A stretch of 64,000 nucleotides of DNA from Auricularia sp. M13 (GCA_037042915.1 CM073193.1:6696001-6760000); one strand, 5' to 3'. Numbered from the stretch's first letter, positions 12,433 to 23,022 are shown. The notes: generated by a model from the letters alone, not told the origin. Made by a program: numbers and translations.

Positions 12433-12836
12433 TTTGGGCTGCCGTAGAGATGTATAGCGAGAATTTTGAGATGCAGAGAACTTCCTGTTATGCGACGTGC
12501 TGACTTGGCTATCCGCAACACAAAAAAAGCAGAGGTCTGACAGTGGCATTATCGAAATTGGTCCTACCCCGTCTGTCGGACACGAAGATGTTTTGAAGGT
12601 GTATCCGCTGAATAATTACCTCTCTCCAGACATTCTGACGACTTGAGAGAACGCCAGCCAGGGCGATGTAAGGTAGAATTGACGGTGGTGTGGCCGGATG
12701 ATGATCGTTAGCGACGAGAACGAGGTAAACACAACCAAATAATCTCCTCGAGCCCACTTCAACCCGGCCAGCGCACCGGTGACCGACGCTTGTCCCTGTC
12801 TTCGAGCGCTCTTTTCTTTCTCCACATCGCTGGGAA
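12433..12836. other. intergenic, likely promoter of ATP21
   Basis: This runs from the transporter stop to the ATP synthase subunit e start. No coding exon supported on either strand. Confidence 0.5.
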
Positions 12837-13214
12837 ATGGTCTCGGCGACTGTAAACGTGCGCTGCACGGCTGCGTAATCTGGACCGCGCTGAGTAGAGG
12901 CCAGGTTTTCCGCTACACGGCGCTGCTGTCCGGTGTCGTGTACGGCATCGTGCACAAGCGTACGCTGCAGGCCGAGTACGACGCGAAAAAGGCCGCGCAC
13001 CATGAGCACCGCAGGGAGCAGCTTGTCGCGGAGGCGAAGCGCGCCTGGGCCGCAAAGCAGGCGTCGTCCCAATCCGATGGTGCGCATGCACGCTGCGCGC
13101 TCCGCCTCAGATCATGCTCATAATATACGCTGTGAAACAGTAATAACGGACCCGGAAGACCCACGGTTCGACCTGGAGAAGCTCATAGCAAAGTGGGAGC
13201 GCGACGCGCAATAG
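12837..13214 (+). CDS. ATP21: mitochondrial ATP synthase subunit e
   Basis: Small single-helix membrane subunit of F1Fo ATP synthase that promotes dimer formation in the inner mitochondrial membrane. Three exons, 12837-12857, 12905-13079 and 13141-13214, with GT-AG introns closing in frame to give 89 residues. The N-terminus reads MVSATVNVFRYTALLSGVVY, a hydrophobic segment with a GxxxG-like region, then GIVHKRTLQAEYDAKKAAHH and a long basic amphipathic helix. The end DPRFDLEKLIAKWERDAQ is typical of the fungal protein. The seven-codon first exon would be missed by simple frame calling. Confidence 0.9.
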
Positions 13215-13618
13215 ACCGGCCTCGCCTGCCCACTGCCAACTGTATAGACCAGACCTGCTTTCCCGCCGTGCGCTACAACAATGTTTACTTCAGTCTAATC
13301 GCCATGGCCGACCACATCCCAGCGAACACCTATCCAGCCTGTTTCATCCCGGCAGTTCTTACGATACGGCTCCCCCGACGCCTCCTTCATGTGATTGACG
13401 TGGTTACAGTCGACACGTGCATATGCATACAGGATGCGCGTAGAACGCAAGGCAAATGCGGTGAAAACTGGCCAATGACCCGAAGTTCAAGACCGTGACG
13501 ATGAGTAAATAAGCATGAGTGGATTGGTGTACATGAATGAGTGAGCTATGCGAGACAATGTGATAGACGACCAGGAGAAGCGCGAAAGCAGATACAAGCC
13601 CGATTCAGGTAATCAGTA
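13215..13618. other. convergent 3' region, no gene seen
   Basis: This lies between two convergent genes and presumably holds their 3' UTRs. A frame on the minus strand runs through it but looks like a shadow past the preferred stop at 13619. Confidence 0.4.
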
Positions 13619-15025
13619 CTAACGTCGCGGCAGCCGGGGTTCTGCGATTGCCATTGCATGCAACGGAGAAGGCGCCGCACGCAGTTCCTGTTGCCGCAAC
13701 GTTCGTTCTCGTGCGAGCTCAACGGAACAGCTAGCACAGATGAACCCTTGTCCCTGTGGCAGACGCCCTTGCTGTTGTAAGGGGATATTCGACGATGTCG
13801 CAGCTGACGAGGACGAAGCGAACAATGACGACTGTGAGGCGCCGAGGTCCACTCGCGAGTTCGACGCGAATGGGTTCGGATATGGCACGCCCAAATGCGT
13901 TGCAGGGCCGGACAAAGCAGCCCACTGTCGCGCGGCAGCCGAGCGCGAATGCTCAGAGCAGACGCGCCGGTATTGGTAGCGGAGAGCGTGCGCAGATGCG
14001 ACGGCGTGTGACTGCTGCCTGCCATTCGTGACGATGATTCTCCCCGAGGTAATGGACCTGCATGAGCCTGCGTGTGTGGGCGGTATGGATAGCCTGGCCC
14101 GGGAGAAACGCCCCGAGGCGTGGACGATCCAGCGACGGCGTGATTGTGTGGGAGATGCGCATATCCATGTCCGGGCTGAAGTCGCCGTCTGGCACGGGCA
14201 TGATTCGCATTGACAAAGTAAAGCCGTGGAGGATCTGGTGGGGCAAGCACAAGGGCCAAGGCAATTATTGCCAATAACAAGGCTGCGCCTCCGATTGCGC
14301 CTCCTACGACGAGACTGAACGGTGGCACGGTGTCGTGTTGTGATTGTTGCGCGCGAGTCGACAATATTCTCGAGGGCAATTCGGCAGGATCACTGATATC
14401 TGAGTTAGTAGGAGAGCTTGAGAAGTCGAGCCGTACAGCGTACGTTGGAGAATAACTGCGGCACCCCCAGTTTAGATGAGCCATTCGACAGCCACAAGAA
14501 TAATACGCACACAAAGTAATCTAGTGCAGTCGTCTCGTCATCGGCATTGGTTATCGTTACAGTATGTTCAAAGTGTGGGTTTACTGCTTGCTCGAACAGC
14601 AGGACACGCGAGTGAGGGTGGCTCGACTTGGCCGATGTCGCAGTAAGCTGGCCGTCCAGGATGATATTGCAACGCCCATGTGTCGCGTCTGTATCGGTAA
14701 TATATGCAATGTAGGAGCCTGTACGAGTTTTTGTTGACCGATGCAATAGAGCATTGAAAGAAATCGCGTTACCATTGAATGAGAACGAGACAGATGCGCC
14801 TCGTATTCGAGTTGTGTATGGTAGGTTGTCTAGCTGGCTTGAAGCGTCTACGCGTTCTGTCCAGGCACCCTGCGGCGAGTATAATACTAAGGACAGGCTC
14901 AGAGTGAGCTAGGAATACGAATAGCACGAGCACGCACACCGCTCGTCCGCAGCGTACACAGTTAGATTTTCTGGGCTCGCGGCCGCTCTTGAAAGCAGCG
15001 CAATGCACGCCAGCGCTCGACGCAT
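13619..15025 (-). CDS. single-pass surface protein with lectin-like ectodomain
   Basis: Starts at ATG 15025 with a signal peptide (MRRALACIALLSRAAA). A GTGCGT...TTAG intron leads to LLYSPQGAWTERVDASSQL, then GASVSFSFNG, GSYIAYITDTDA, HTVTITNADDETTALDYF. This beta-rich ectodomain is found in many Agaricomycete surface proteins, always followed by one helix. A GTGCGT...CCGCAG intron joins DYF to VYSPTYAVRLDF. The helix SLVVGGAIGGAALLLAIIAL follows, then a long Pro/His/Arg-rich cytosolic tail. The frame near the end is uncertain: NIPLQQQGRLPQGQGFICAS with stop at 13619 looks more protein-like than the continuous frame to 13546. The ligand is unknown. Confidence 0.65.
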
Positions 15026-15353
15026 TTGTCCAGCGAGGGATGAGCGTGCAGCGGCGGTCGACGTGGTCGAAGTATAAGCGAATTACCGCCGGCCTGCACT
15101 GCCCGGAAGCCCTGCCGCCATCAACTCATCAAGGCCGTGCGCCGCGCGCGGAGGGTCTCGTCCAGTACTCCAGGGTGGCAGGGGATGCATTCCTAGATAT
15201 GCAGCAGCAGCAGCGGCAGCAGCGGTAACGTTTATCGTGCAAAGGGCGATCCCGTCGCTAGTCACGAATGCGCAGTCCCGGAGAGTAGATGTCGATCATG
15301 ATCCCGTCCCCCGCAGTCCAAAGTGACATCGGGCCTTTCTCACCAGTTCTATG
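15026..15353. other. intergenic, promoter side of surface-protein gene
   Basis: No supported gene. It contains a short CAG/CGG-rich stretch near 15198-15226 that produces runs of Gln or Ala in chance frames. Confidence 0.45.
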
Positions 15354-15355
15354 TA

Positions 15356-15778
15356 CAGTCGAACCTGACCTAACCCGTACCCGTCCTAACCCATACTCGC
15401 TATTACTCATGAAGTTCTCCTGTTCATCACCTCGGCTCCATTATAAAACCCATAAGTCCATGCCCCATAGGCCATGGTGTCCGAAGCATTTTCTGTGGGT
15501 TTTGGGTGGCTAAAGATACTTCCGAAACCAGTAGTCTGATGCTCTGAAATCCACTCTTGGCATGTCAAAATGTGTTTTAACATGCAGAAATGGGTCCAGG
15601 AAATGGTTTCGGTGGCAGACAGTGCGATTATGTGCCCTAGCTCATTACTTCCGGAGCTCAGTGCCCGCAAAGTGCCCGCCTGACATAACAAGTGATGCCT
15701 CTGCTGCATCCCATACTCCATGATAACCCATACTCCCGGACTGGAACCAAGAGGTATGGGTTAAGACAGGTTCGACTG
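15356..15778. mobile_element. non-autonomous Tc1/mariner-pogo-type MITE, 423 bp
   Basis: The two ends are inverted repeats. The left end begins CAGTCGAACCTGACCTAACC and the reverse complement of the right end begins CAGTCGAACCTGTCTTAACC, with about 26 bases nearly matching. Both ends are flanked by TA (15354-15355 and 15779-15780), the target duplication of Tc1/mariner-superfamily elements. CAGT at the termini fits the pogo/Fot1 branch. No transposase frame is present inside. Extra copies of TAACCCATACTC lie inside both ends (about 15389 and 15725), so subterminal repeats are present. Confidence 0.82.
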
Positions 15779-15926
15779 TATCACGTGTTCGCAGTTTTTG
15801 CTCACGTGACTTCGGGAAGGAATGGAGGACGGACATCATAAGCAAAATCTCCGATGGGCTTCGTGTGTGGCACAGGTTTTTGGCATCAGGCAACGTCCGA
15901 CCTTTTGTTTAGCCCAGAATAAAGAG

Positions 15927-16293
15927 ATGTACGAAGCAGCAGACCCTGCGGTCTTCTCTTACTACGTCGTATGTCTCTCCGTGCGGTACCGGAACCCACG
16001 CACTTATCAAGCGTGTCATCTTCCAGCAAAACCTCGGTGCCGACGTGAACGATTTCATTGATCATTCGCAAGTCGTGCGGCTCGCCGCTCTGAGGAAGGG
16101 CATCTGGGGAACAGTATATACGGGCTGCTCTTTGATGTGACTGTGGCTGACACTCTGCAGACCTCAACCTGTGGACAAATTGTGACTTTCTCCAATGGTA
16201 TCAAGAACTGACTGGCCACAAAGTCTGTTTACCACATTTACAGTAATTGCACCGAGCAAATATCTATGTCCCTTCCAGCGCCCCACCACCTGA
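15927..16293 (+). CDS. possible small four-exon gene, unknown function
   Basis: Not recognised. Exons 15927-15968, 16012-16113, 16161-16197 and 16244-16293 are joined by three introns of 43, 47 and 46 bases, all GT-AG, and the phase is kept to a stop, giving 76 residues. The longest exon reads RVIFQQNLGADVNDFIDHSQ and continues with hydrophobic/charged alternation typical of real protein. Three consecutive in-phase introns are the main support; no homologous motif is seen. It could also be the remnant of a larger gene interrupted near the neighbouring MITE. Confidence 0.4.
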
Positions 16294-16526
16294 GATACAA
16301 CCCGGTACCGGTCAGCGTCTCACATCGATGCGCAGAATTCCGAAGACCTGTTGCTATGTTTAAGTTTTGAAGAAAGACCCATTGGACGCGTGGTCCTAAG
16401 TACCTGCTGCGCACCAAGGCTCATTCTCCAGCCGATTACAACCATTGCTGACTAAGCCTCGGCGTTGCTGATGCAGGTTCCTGTCAGGTCGGTGTTTAGG
16501 GGTCATGCGGACAAGCATCGTCGGCC

Positions 16527-16535
16527 TATATAAAG
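16527..16535 (+). promoter_or_regulatory. TATA box of the dehydrogenase gene
   Basis: TATATAAAG lies about 40 bases before ATG 16575, which implies a very short 5' leader. Confidence 0.6.
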
Positions 16536-16574
16536 GGGGACGTGCAATCGCCGTCCCGGCACGACGCCCGTATT

Positions 16575-17806
16575 ATGACAGCTCTCAACGACGCCAAGAC
16601 CCCCGATGAGCTGTTCGCTCTGCTCCATGCGGGAAGGTTCTTTGACCTCACCGGTCTGGTTGCTGTCGTCACTGGCGGCGCAAGTGTATGGGGCCAATGA
16701 AGCTTCGATGTGCCTTCCATAGCTGACCGGCTGCTTTGCAGGGAATCGGGCTCATGACGGCTACCACGCTGCTGGCCAACGGAGCGAAGGTGTACATCGT
16801 GGACAAGTCGAAGGACAATCTCGACCATGTGCTGGAAGTGTACAAGCAGGTCGCCGGCGACCGACTTGTCGGGTTTGAGGCAGATGTTAGCCAGAAGGTT
16901 AGTCGTTGATATCGAAAGCGTATAGGTTATTGACACTGTTTCGCCAGAGCGAGGCAAGTCGTATTGCAGAACAGATCGCTACCAGCACTCCATACGTCAA
17001 CGTTCTGTTCAATAACGCCGGCATCGTGAGTCCATCTCCTGTGTGTCACTCATGCCCCTCGAGATTCAACTTTTGTCAAACAGACCGGTCGGGCTATCCG
17101 TCTACTCCCAGAAGGGTCAAGTGATCCGGATCCGAAGGAATTCGTTGATATCCTGAACGACTACGAGGCCCAGGATTTCCAAGATGTGTTCAATATCAAT
17201 ACCTTCGCAGCATATTTCTGGACGGCCGCATTCATCCCACTCCTTTGCGCCTCGAAGGAGAGCGCAGGCAGTCGCTTCGTCCCCCAAGTCATCAACACTT
17301 GCTCGCTGAACTCTTGGTCAAAGATACGTATAGTCTCTGGTTGTGGCAGCGTCGATATTCATTGGCATTCTACGATCTTGCCACCAGCTGGGAAAGGCCG
17401 GCATACCAACTCTCCAAGGGCGCCATCCATCATCTCACCAAGATTTTAGCACACAAGCTCATCCCACTCAAGATTCGCGTCAACGGATTCGCTCCAGGGC
17501 TCTTCCTGACTGGAATGTGCGCAGACACGGACATGTAGCGAGCTTGCTATGCTGATTCGAGGGCAAATTAGGACTACACTGCCAGGTAGCCGTTCGCCGC
17601 TCGGGTTCTCCGTCACTGCGCCGCAAGTCTGGGACGGGGAAACCACAGCTAAGATAGGAGGACGTTTCAAGGCGCCGATGCAGCAGCTGGGGCGCTTCGA
17701 GGACCTTAGCGGGCTCGTGCTGATGCTCGTCACGAACAAGTCCATCGACGGTGAAGTCATCCTCATCGATGGTGGCTCCCTGCTTCGCCACAGCGCCTTC
17801 CACTGA
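16575..17806 (+). CDS. short-chain dehydrogenase/reductase (SDR)
   Basis: NAD(P)-dependent oxidoreductase with a Rossmann fold. ATG 16575. Intron 16686-16741 splits the cofactor motif, giving VVTGGASGIGL. Further GT-AG introns follow DVSQK and NNAGI, and another (GTGCGC...ATTAG) completes GLFLTGM before TTLPGSRS. Catalytic Tyr and Lys sit in YQLSKGAIHHLTKILAHKL (YxxxK), and INTCS supplies the usual Ser region. The C-terminus has GRFEDLSGLVLMLVTNKS and IDGEVILIDGG. The link between SLNSWSK (about 17325) and SWERPAYQLSK (about 17390) needs one more intron or has an indel; no clean GT-AG pair fits. The substrate is unknown; no obvious cluster partner is next to it. Confidence 0.85.
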
Positions 17807-17899
17807 CCGCCCATGCCCATTGCCAAGTTGCAGCGACGAAATCGCGGGCTCCCATGTATTCCGGAGATGTATTATCCAAGTCGCACTGCGGCATCATGT
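17807..17899. other. 3' flank of the dehydrogenase gene
   Basis: Short stretch between the dehydrogenase stop and the proposed target-site duplication of the LINE. Confidence 0.5.
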
Positions 17900-17914
17900 G
17901 AAACTGTCTTGCTA
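17900..17914. repeat. left copy of LINE target-site duplication
   Basis: GAAACTGTCTTGCTA, identical to the 15 bases that directly follow the poly(A) tail at 28715. By chance such a match within 11 kb is expected about once in 100,000 trials. Confidence 0.75.
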
Positions 17915-18516
17915 GATTACATCGGCCTAGCGCGGCTGTCAAGGCACAGACGCACAGTTATGAATAACCTCTCCGGCGGAGTAAGAATACACATACCACG
18001 CCTCCGGACACTCCTCGACCGCCACACACTCGATTCCACGATAAGCGACGTCAGATACAGCATGTACCTGTCAGCGACAACTAAAACCGACAGCAGCCGA
18101 AATTACACTCCCAGAACTCTGAATAACCCATTGCCAGAGCAAAGTAGAGACTGTGAGCACGACATCGAAACTAGCCTGGCACCATGACGACACGTCTGCG
18201 GGCGCCAACACAAGTCGTTGGCCCTCGAATGAGAGCCGCATGATACCAGGATAGTCACAATATAGCGCTCAGGGTCGCCGGCGAACTCCAAGTTACAAAG
18301 TTCGCGGAGGTCGAATCGAAGCCCGGTCCCCTCTCAAATCAATATCAATCAGGCATCGCCTGACGCAGATGAGCGCCTTAGCTCCCTGCCAACACGCTAC
18401 GGTCACGGCTCATCCTCGAGGCCAAATGAATACTTAAGCCGGATCTCCAGTCGCATCCGCCTGACCAGCGCCATTGCGGCCCCCCAGTCTCGCCAGTCGT
18501 CCCACTCTACGCAGAT
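17915..18516 (+). other. proposed 5' untranslated/promoter region of the LINE
   Basis: No coding exon is supported here. A TA-rich promoter-like stretch (GAATACTTAAGCC near 18428) lies about 85 bases before the zinc-finger ORF. Confidence 0.4.
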
Positions 18517-19359
18517 ATGTCCACCACGCCTGAAAATCCCCCAGCGAAGCACGAAGATGCAGCTAGCATAGCTCACAGCCAGTACAGTTCGGCATCGCCC
18601 TCTCCCGCGGAAGTCATCTGGAAATTCCCCATCGAGATTGACTTCTCAAAATATAGGGAGTCGCTTTTCGGTATTCGCAATTCCCCTCCTTATCAACATC
18701 TTTCCTCTGACTCTATCCCAGTCAAATCTGCCAGGCAGGCCCGCGAGGGAACAAACATCAGCGTCAAAGACGAGCCGCACTCGCCAGCAGTGCCGCCGCC
18801 CGCGCTACCATCGCCGCCGACCATGCCGCCGCGCGAGGTACCACGTGCCACAGTCTCGGCCAATGCTCCCGCAGTTACGATTGGAGCGCGCGATGTACAC
18901 GTTCGCAGTGCAACCTCTCCGGCTCAAGCCCAGCGTGCGTCCGCACCTCGCTGTCGCCTCATCAGCTCACTCCACATAGCGGTGCAGGATAATGTAATTC
19001 ACATGCCAGCGCCTACGTCAGAACACGTAGTCTCCGGCCCCCGCGCTTTCTCCGAACCTATTCCCCCGAAAAAAAAGCAAACAGTGCGCCACGCGCCGTA
19101 CATTCCCAGTGCATCAGCAGCCGCACGTGTCTCGATGCGCACATCTTCATCGTCTCCGCGCGCTGGAGCCAAGAAATGCTGGGGTGGATGCAATCGGGTG
19201 TTCACCCGAAACGAAGGTCGCGACAAACATTGGAACAGCCATCCGGAATGTGCACAAAAGCATGCGCTAATCGTCCGGGGCACTGAGGACGAAGACGATT
19301 TCACCAGAGCCACCACCAGGCGTGCCTACAAGGGCTCCCAGAAAAAGTCTCCCCTGTAG
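18517..19359 (+). CDS. C2H2 zinc-finger protein inside the LINE
   Basis: Intronless 280-residue ORF from ATG 18517. The N-terminal two thirds is Ser/Pro/Ala-rich and disordered-looking (PPPALPSPPTMPPREVPRA), with a basic patch PIPPKKKQTVRHA near residue 185-200 that could act as a nuclear signal. Near residue 220 lies one zinc finger: CWGGCNRVFTRNEGRDKHWN, i.e. C-x3-C-x12-H, followed by the second His and a Cys. A charged tail with DEDDF and basic residues closes it. It may be a host-like transcription factor gene or a third protein of the element; its position between the proposed target duplications favours the second. Function is not known. Confidence 0.6.
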   Translation: MSTTPENPPAKHEDAASIAHSQYSSASPSPAEVIWKFPIEIDFSKYRESLFGIRNSPPYQHLSSDSIPVKSARQAREGTNISVKDEPHSPAVPPPALPSPPTMPPREVPRATVSANAPAVTIGARDVHVRSATSPAQAQRASAPRCRLISSLHIAVQDNVIHMPAPTSEHVVSGPRAFSEPIPPKKKQTVRHAPYIPSASAAARVSMRTSSSSPRAGAKKCWGGCNRVFTRNEGRDKHWNSHPECAQKHALIVRGTEDEDDFTRATTRRAYKGSQKKSPL

Positions 19360-20080
19360 CTTCGTCGTCTCTACCGGTGTAAAGTCAAGACTCTTGTGCA
19401 ATGTTTTTTGATTTTAGCTCAGCGTACGCGAAACGCCGATTGTTTAACGGCCTAAGCATCCAAGCCTTATCTACAACAGGAGATCACAGCCCCAAGTACC
19501 CTTCGAGGTGATTGCCAGGCTTTACAGCTGGGCCATGCAGTGCCACGCATGCCCAGCGCTTTATCCGGATGCGGTCCACAGGTCGCTCTGGCCCGTACCG
19601 CAACCGGGCGGAGCACAGACACAGTTTGAATCGGAGTTTCGGCGGAAGATAGCTCTTGCTCCGCTACCACGCTCACAGCCGGTGCCAGCGCCCGCCGCGA
19701 CGGCGACCGTCGTCCGGCCTCCCACGCCAATTTGCGCGGCAGCCAATGCGCATGCGTAATCACAATATCCGTTGGAGCTTAGCGCCGCAAACAAGTGCTG
19801 AAAGCCATGCCAGTACCACCGCAGCAAGATACGCGAGAGCCCCAGCGCCTACACGCACGCCCGAGTATTCAATCCATTTCATTTAGGCCCTGAATATCGA
19901 TGAGCGCCGTGTGTCAGTCACTCGAGATCATCCCCGGCGCTCAGGGTGACACTGCCAGGCAGGATGACACTGTCAGTCAGTCCTCTTGCGCTGGACGATA
20001 CCCCCTGACATACGTTCGCGCTATATTAAGAGGCCAACAACATACACGTCCCATCGCCCCCTTTGCCCACGCTGCACTCG
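19360..20080 (+). other. spacer between zinc-finger ORF and ORF1
   Basis: No coding exon supported. It ends with a TATA-like box (20022-20030). Confidence 0.45.
20022..20030 (+). promoter_or_regulatory. TATA-like box before ORF1
   Basis: TATATTAAG lies about 50 bases before ATG 20081. This spacing is normal for a fungal Pol II promoter and suggests ORF1 may have its own transcript. Confidence 0.45.
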
Positions 20081-22394
20081 ATGCCTCAAAATCCCAATTT
20101 CAACTCCTTTGCTGCGCTGGACCCAGACCGCGACGCTGCGCAGCGAGATGATGGCCAGCCGACGACGATCGACGAATCTCAGGCTGGCGCTGGCGAAGCC
20201 GACACTAGGACTCGTGAGGAGGCTGACGCCGACGAAGACGCGCCCGCCGGCGCGGGGGACGCCACTCTTGAGCCAGTAACGCGTCAGGCCTTTCACTTCA
20301 GCTCGCCGACAGCCTCCGAAATCGACCAGGCCGGCTTCATCCCCGTCGACCTCGCCATGAACGCAGAATCCGCCGAATCAGCTGCACCCTTCGACTTCGT
20401 GGTCTCCGTCGACAAACGAGGCACGATTCGCAAGTTCCCGGGGACCCCGTCGGACAAGAAGACCCACGTCGCGCGCCGCGACAAGAAAGCGGCGGAGCGC
20501 CGTCTGAACGACACGCAGGAAGAAACTGTACGTGTCCCGATAGGGCATGCACTTCGTCCTCACCTGCACGCCAGCCCAAAGCGGTCGCCGAGCCGACGCC
20601 AGCTGCCCAGCATGACACGGGTGTCGACAAAGCCCAGGACCAAGCCAACACGGGCCCTCCTAACGCGCCGCACTTTGGCACGGTACGCACTGCATCACAC
20701 TCGCCCCGGACACAAGCTCACTTTTCGCCCAGTTCACGAGCGCACGAAACGTCTTCGCATACTCACGGGCTGTGGCCGGCTCGCTGAGGTCTCGCGCGTC
20801 ATCGACGACCTCGACTGTCCGGGCATCAACCCTCATCCCGCGTATCCCGAGCCCGCCGCGCTTCCCGGAGATGAGCACGAGACTTGAGCCGCGTGACGCT
20901 TGGCCCAGTCTGCCGAACCTACGGGAACGCCCCGCGGTCTACACGACGCTCCCGCCCGACATCCTTGGCTCTGATGACGACGACGAAATTTCGCCAACGG
21001 AGTTCGTTGGACGCCGCGCGCGCGCCCGGATGGCCGAAGGAGAAGCAGGCAGCAGCCGTCACCCCGACCCTGGCTCTCCCACGCGGGCTGCCTCGCTCCG
21101 CGAACAACGCCGTCAGGAGCGGCAGCGCGCTCAACAGCGCCGCGACGACTTCGACTTATACGGAGTCGCTGAAGTCCCTCCTCCGGTCAAGCTCGAACCA
21201 GTCGCGGACGACGCGATGTCCGTCTCCGAGCACGCCGTCCCAGGCTTCGAAGTTGACGAGGACGACCTAGACCAGGACCCGGAACCGTCCGACGACGATG
21301 AAGACGGCGGTATCGCCATCTCGGACCCGCCAGCCACGGCAGAGGAGCGAAGGCGAGCAGGCTCGTACTCCGCAGCCTTCGCGCGCACGGGCGTAATGAT
21401 GGACCGCATCGGCGACATGTCGCCGCTGGACGGTCACCACCGCAACCGTGTCTGGGACCACGTCAACGCGGCCCAGAAGGTCGCACTCGACAAGACCCCC
21501 GGCCCTAAACTCATCATTAGGCCCATCGACATCCTCGGACAACGGCCCCTCCATAGCATGGACGAAGACACGGTCATGGCGTTCACGAGGAAGAACTTCC
21601 TCGAGACGATCCGCAAGTCGTACCCGGAGCTCGAGCCCCTCTTCACTCGCCTTCGAGCTGCAGTAGACGCTGCCAACCACGAGCAGGTCCAGGGCATCGT
21701 AATCGCCGTGTCACGCCTGCCACCGGAAGTTGTCGAGGCGTTCCTCACAGCACGCTGGTGGGTGATGGGCAGCCTGCTCATCGAGGTCCACCAATACGAC
21801 CAGCCGGAAGGATCAGACTTCTTGTACACGTTGCGTCAACTCAACCTGCCAGCCGACGCGATCCCGCGCCGCATCCGACCAGTCTGGCGCCGTAACTCGG
21901 AGATGCGAGCCATCGCTGCACAACACGCAGCGGACAAGAACATCTCCGTCGAAGAAGCGATGGAGCTCCTCCTCGCTTCGCTGCACGTCAAGCCGCTCAG
22001 CGTCGTGTTGCCCAAGACCCCCGGCGTTGTCGAGCAGCAGTTTAACATTTATGCAGGACATTTCTTCACCCCGGTCCTGCACCGACGCCTGCGTGATGCC
22101 GCCGCCTCCATCGTCATAGACGACCTTCTCCACGGTCGGGGCGTCGCGTGGAGCGGCTGGTACTGCACGTTCTGCCGCGCGGAATCGCACCCAGCCGGAA
22201 AATGCGAGATATGCAAGCTGGAGAGCCGTCAGCCCAAGCCAGGCGACAAGTCCAAGAAGGGTCGCCGCAAGGATGACGACGACGACTCGACTCGCGGGCC
22301 AGGCAGTGGGCGCGGACGCCGGGATGGCAGGGGTGGCGGGCGCGGCGGACGCGGAGGGCGCGGCGGCGCGCGCGGCCGCAAGCCCGGCTTCTGA
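20081..22394 (+). CDS. LINE ORF1, gag-like CCHC protein with two introns
   Basis: Nucleic-acid-binding structural protein of the element. ATG 20081. Exons 20081-20527, 20575-20682 and 20733-22394 give 738 residues. Introns are 47 and 50 bases, both GTACGY...CTCAC...CAG, and both are needed to leave a frame that otherwise ends at 20887. The N-terminal half is acidic and Ala/Pro-rich. A folded middle part (residues about 400-640) has NRVWDHVNAAQKVALDK and WWVMGSLLIEVHQYD. Residues 663-676 are CTFCRAESHPAGKC, an exact C-x2-C-x4-H-x4-C zinc knuckle. The end is a basic then Gly/Arg-rich tail (GRGRRDGRGGGRGGRGG). Similar CxxCxxxxHPxxxC proteins accompany Agaricomycete retroelements. A frameshift instead of splicing is less likely. 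Confidence 0.78.
20528..20732 (+). other. two spliceosomal introns in LINE ORF1
   Basis: Intron 1 is 20528-20574 and intron 2 is 20683-20732. Each has a GTACG donor, a CTCAC branch-like site and a CAG acceptor. They enclose a 108-base exon. Neither length is a multiple of three, so splicing both is required for the full protein. Confidence 0.7.
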
Positions 22395-23022
22395 GGGCAG
22401 CCGACAGTCGCCGCACACGCACCTTTGACCGCTCGCACCGCCAGACACGCTACCTCCAGGAGCGCCGTAGTCGTCACCCCCCTCCTTTTTTCTTCACCAG
22501 TCTCCTCTCTCGATGCCTGCGTGGTATGCCCTTGTCCTTTCTAAACACTGTTACCCCCCCCACTATTGCCGGTTTTACATGCCACACCATCTCCCCCGAA
22601 TAATCGCATATAAACGCGCACGTCACATACCATTAACCAACATTCATTCGATCCTTACCCTTTGCCCCTTCACCGCCCTTTGCTCCTCCACCGCCTGCAT
22701 CGCAAATAGATAGTGAGACGTCAATGCTCGGAATACACGTTGACGTTATGCAGCACGTACTGCGTGTGAGCCCGCCCGGCAGTGATCGCACGCTGTGAAG
22801 TACGAGAGCTGTGCACGATCTCTTCACAAAGCTAAGTGCCCTGGTGAGCCCAAATAGACTGCAAGGACAGGAAAGCTCACTAGGACAAATAAACGGCGGC
22901 CTGTTGAGGCCAAGGACGTGCCGTGCGGCGACGCTCAAGTCCTGGGTGAACCTCCGCGAGCCGGAAAGCGTGGGTCGGGGACCCCGGGACATAGCTCCAC
23001 CGTTCTAGTCGGGATATACTAG
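22395..23022 (+). other. 628-base spacer between ORF1 and ORF2
   Basis: Pyrimidine-rich first half, then a GC-rich stretch just before ORF2. No coding exon is supported. LINEs usually have a much shorter gap here, so ORF2 may be made from its own transcript or by an internal entry mechanism. Confidence 0.5.

Noticed and set aside
12509-13087. 192-codon minus-strand frame
   Set aside because: It is the antisense shadow of the ATP synthase subunit e gene, whose spliced product is clear on the plus strand.
15195-15228. poly-Gln ORF end near 15200
   Set aside because: The frame starts with TTG, overlaps the start of the minus-strand surface-protein gene and depends on a short CAG-like repeat.
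20063-20887. 274-codon frame read as a separate ORF1
   Set aside because: After 20528 its composition becomes shadow-like (Arg/His/Pro runs), while two GT-AG introns carry the reading into the longer downstream frame.
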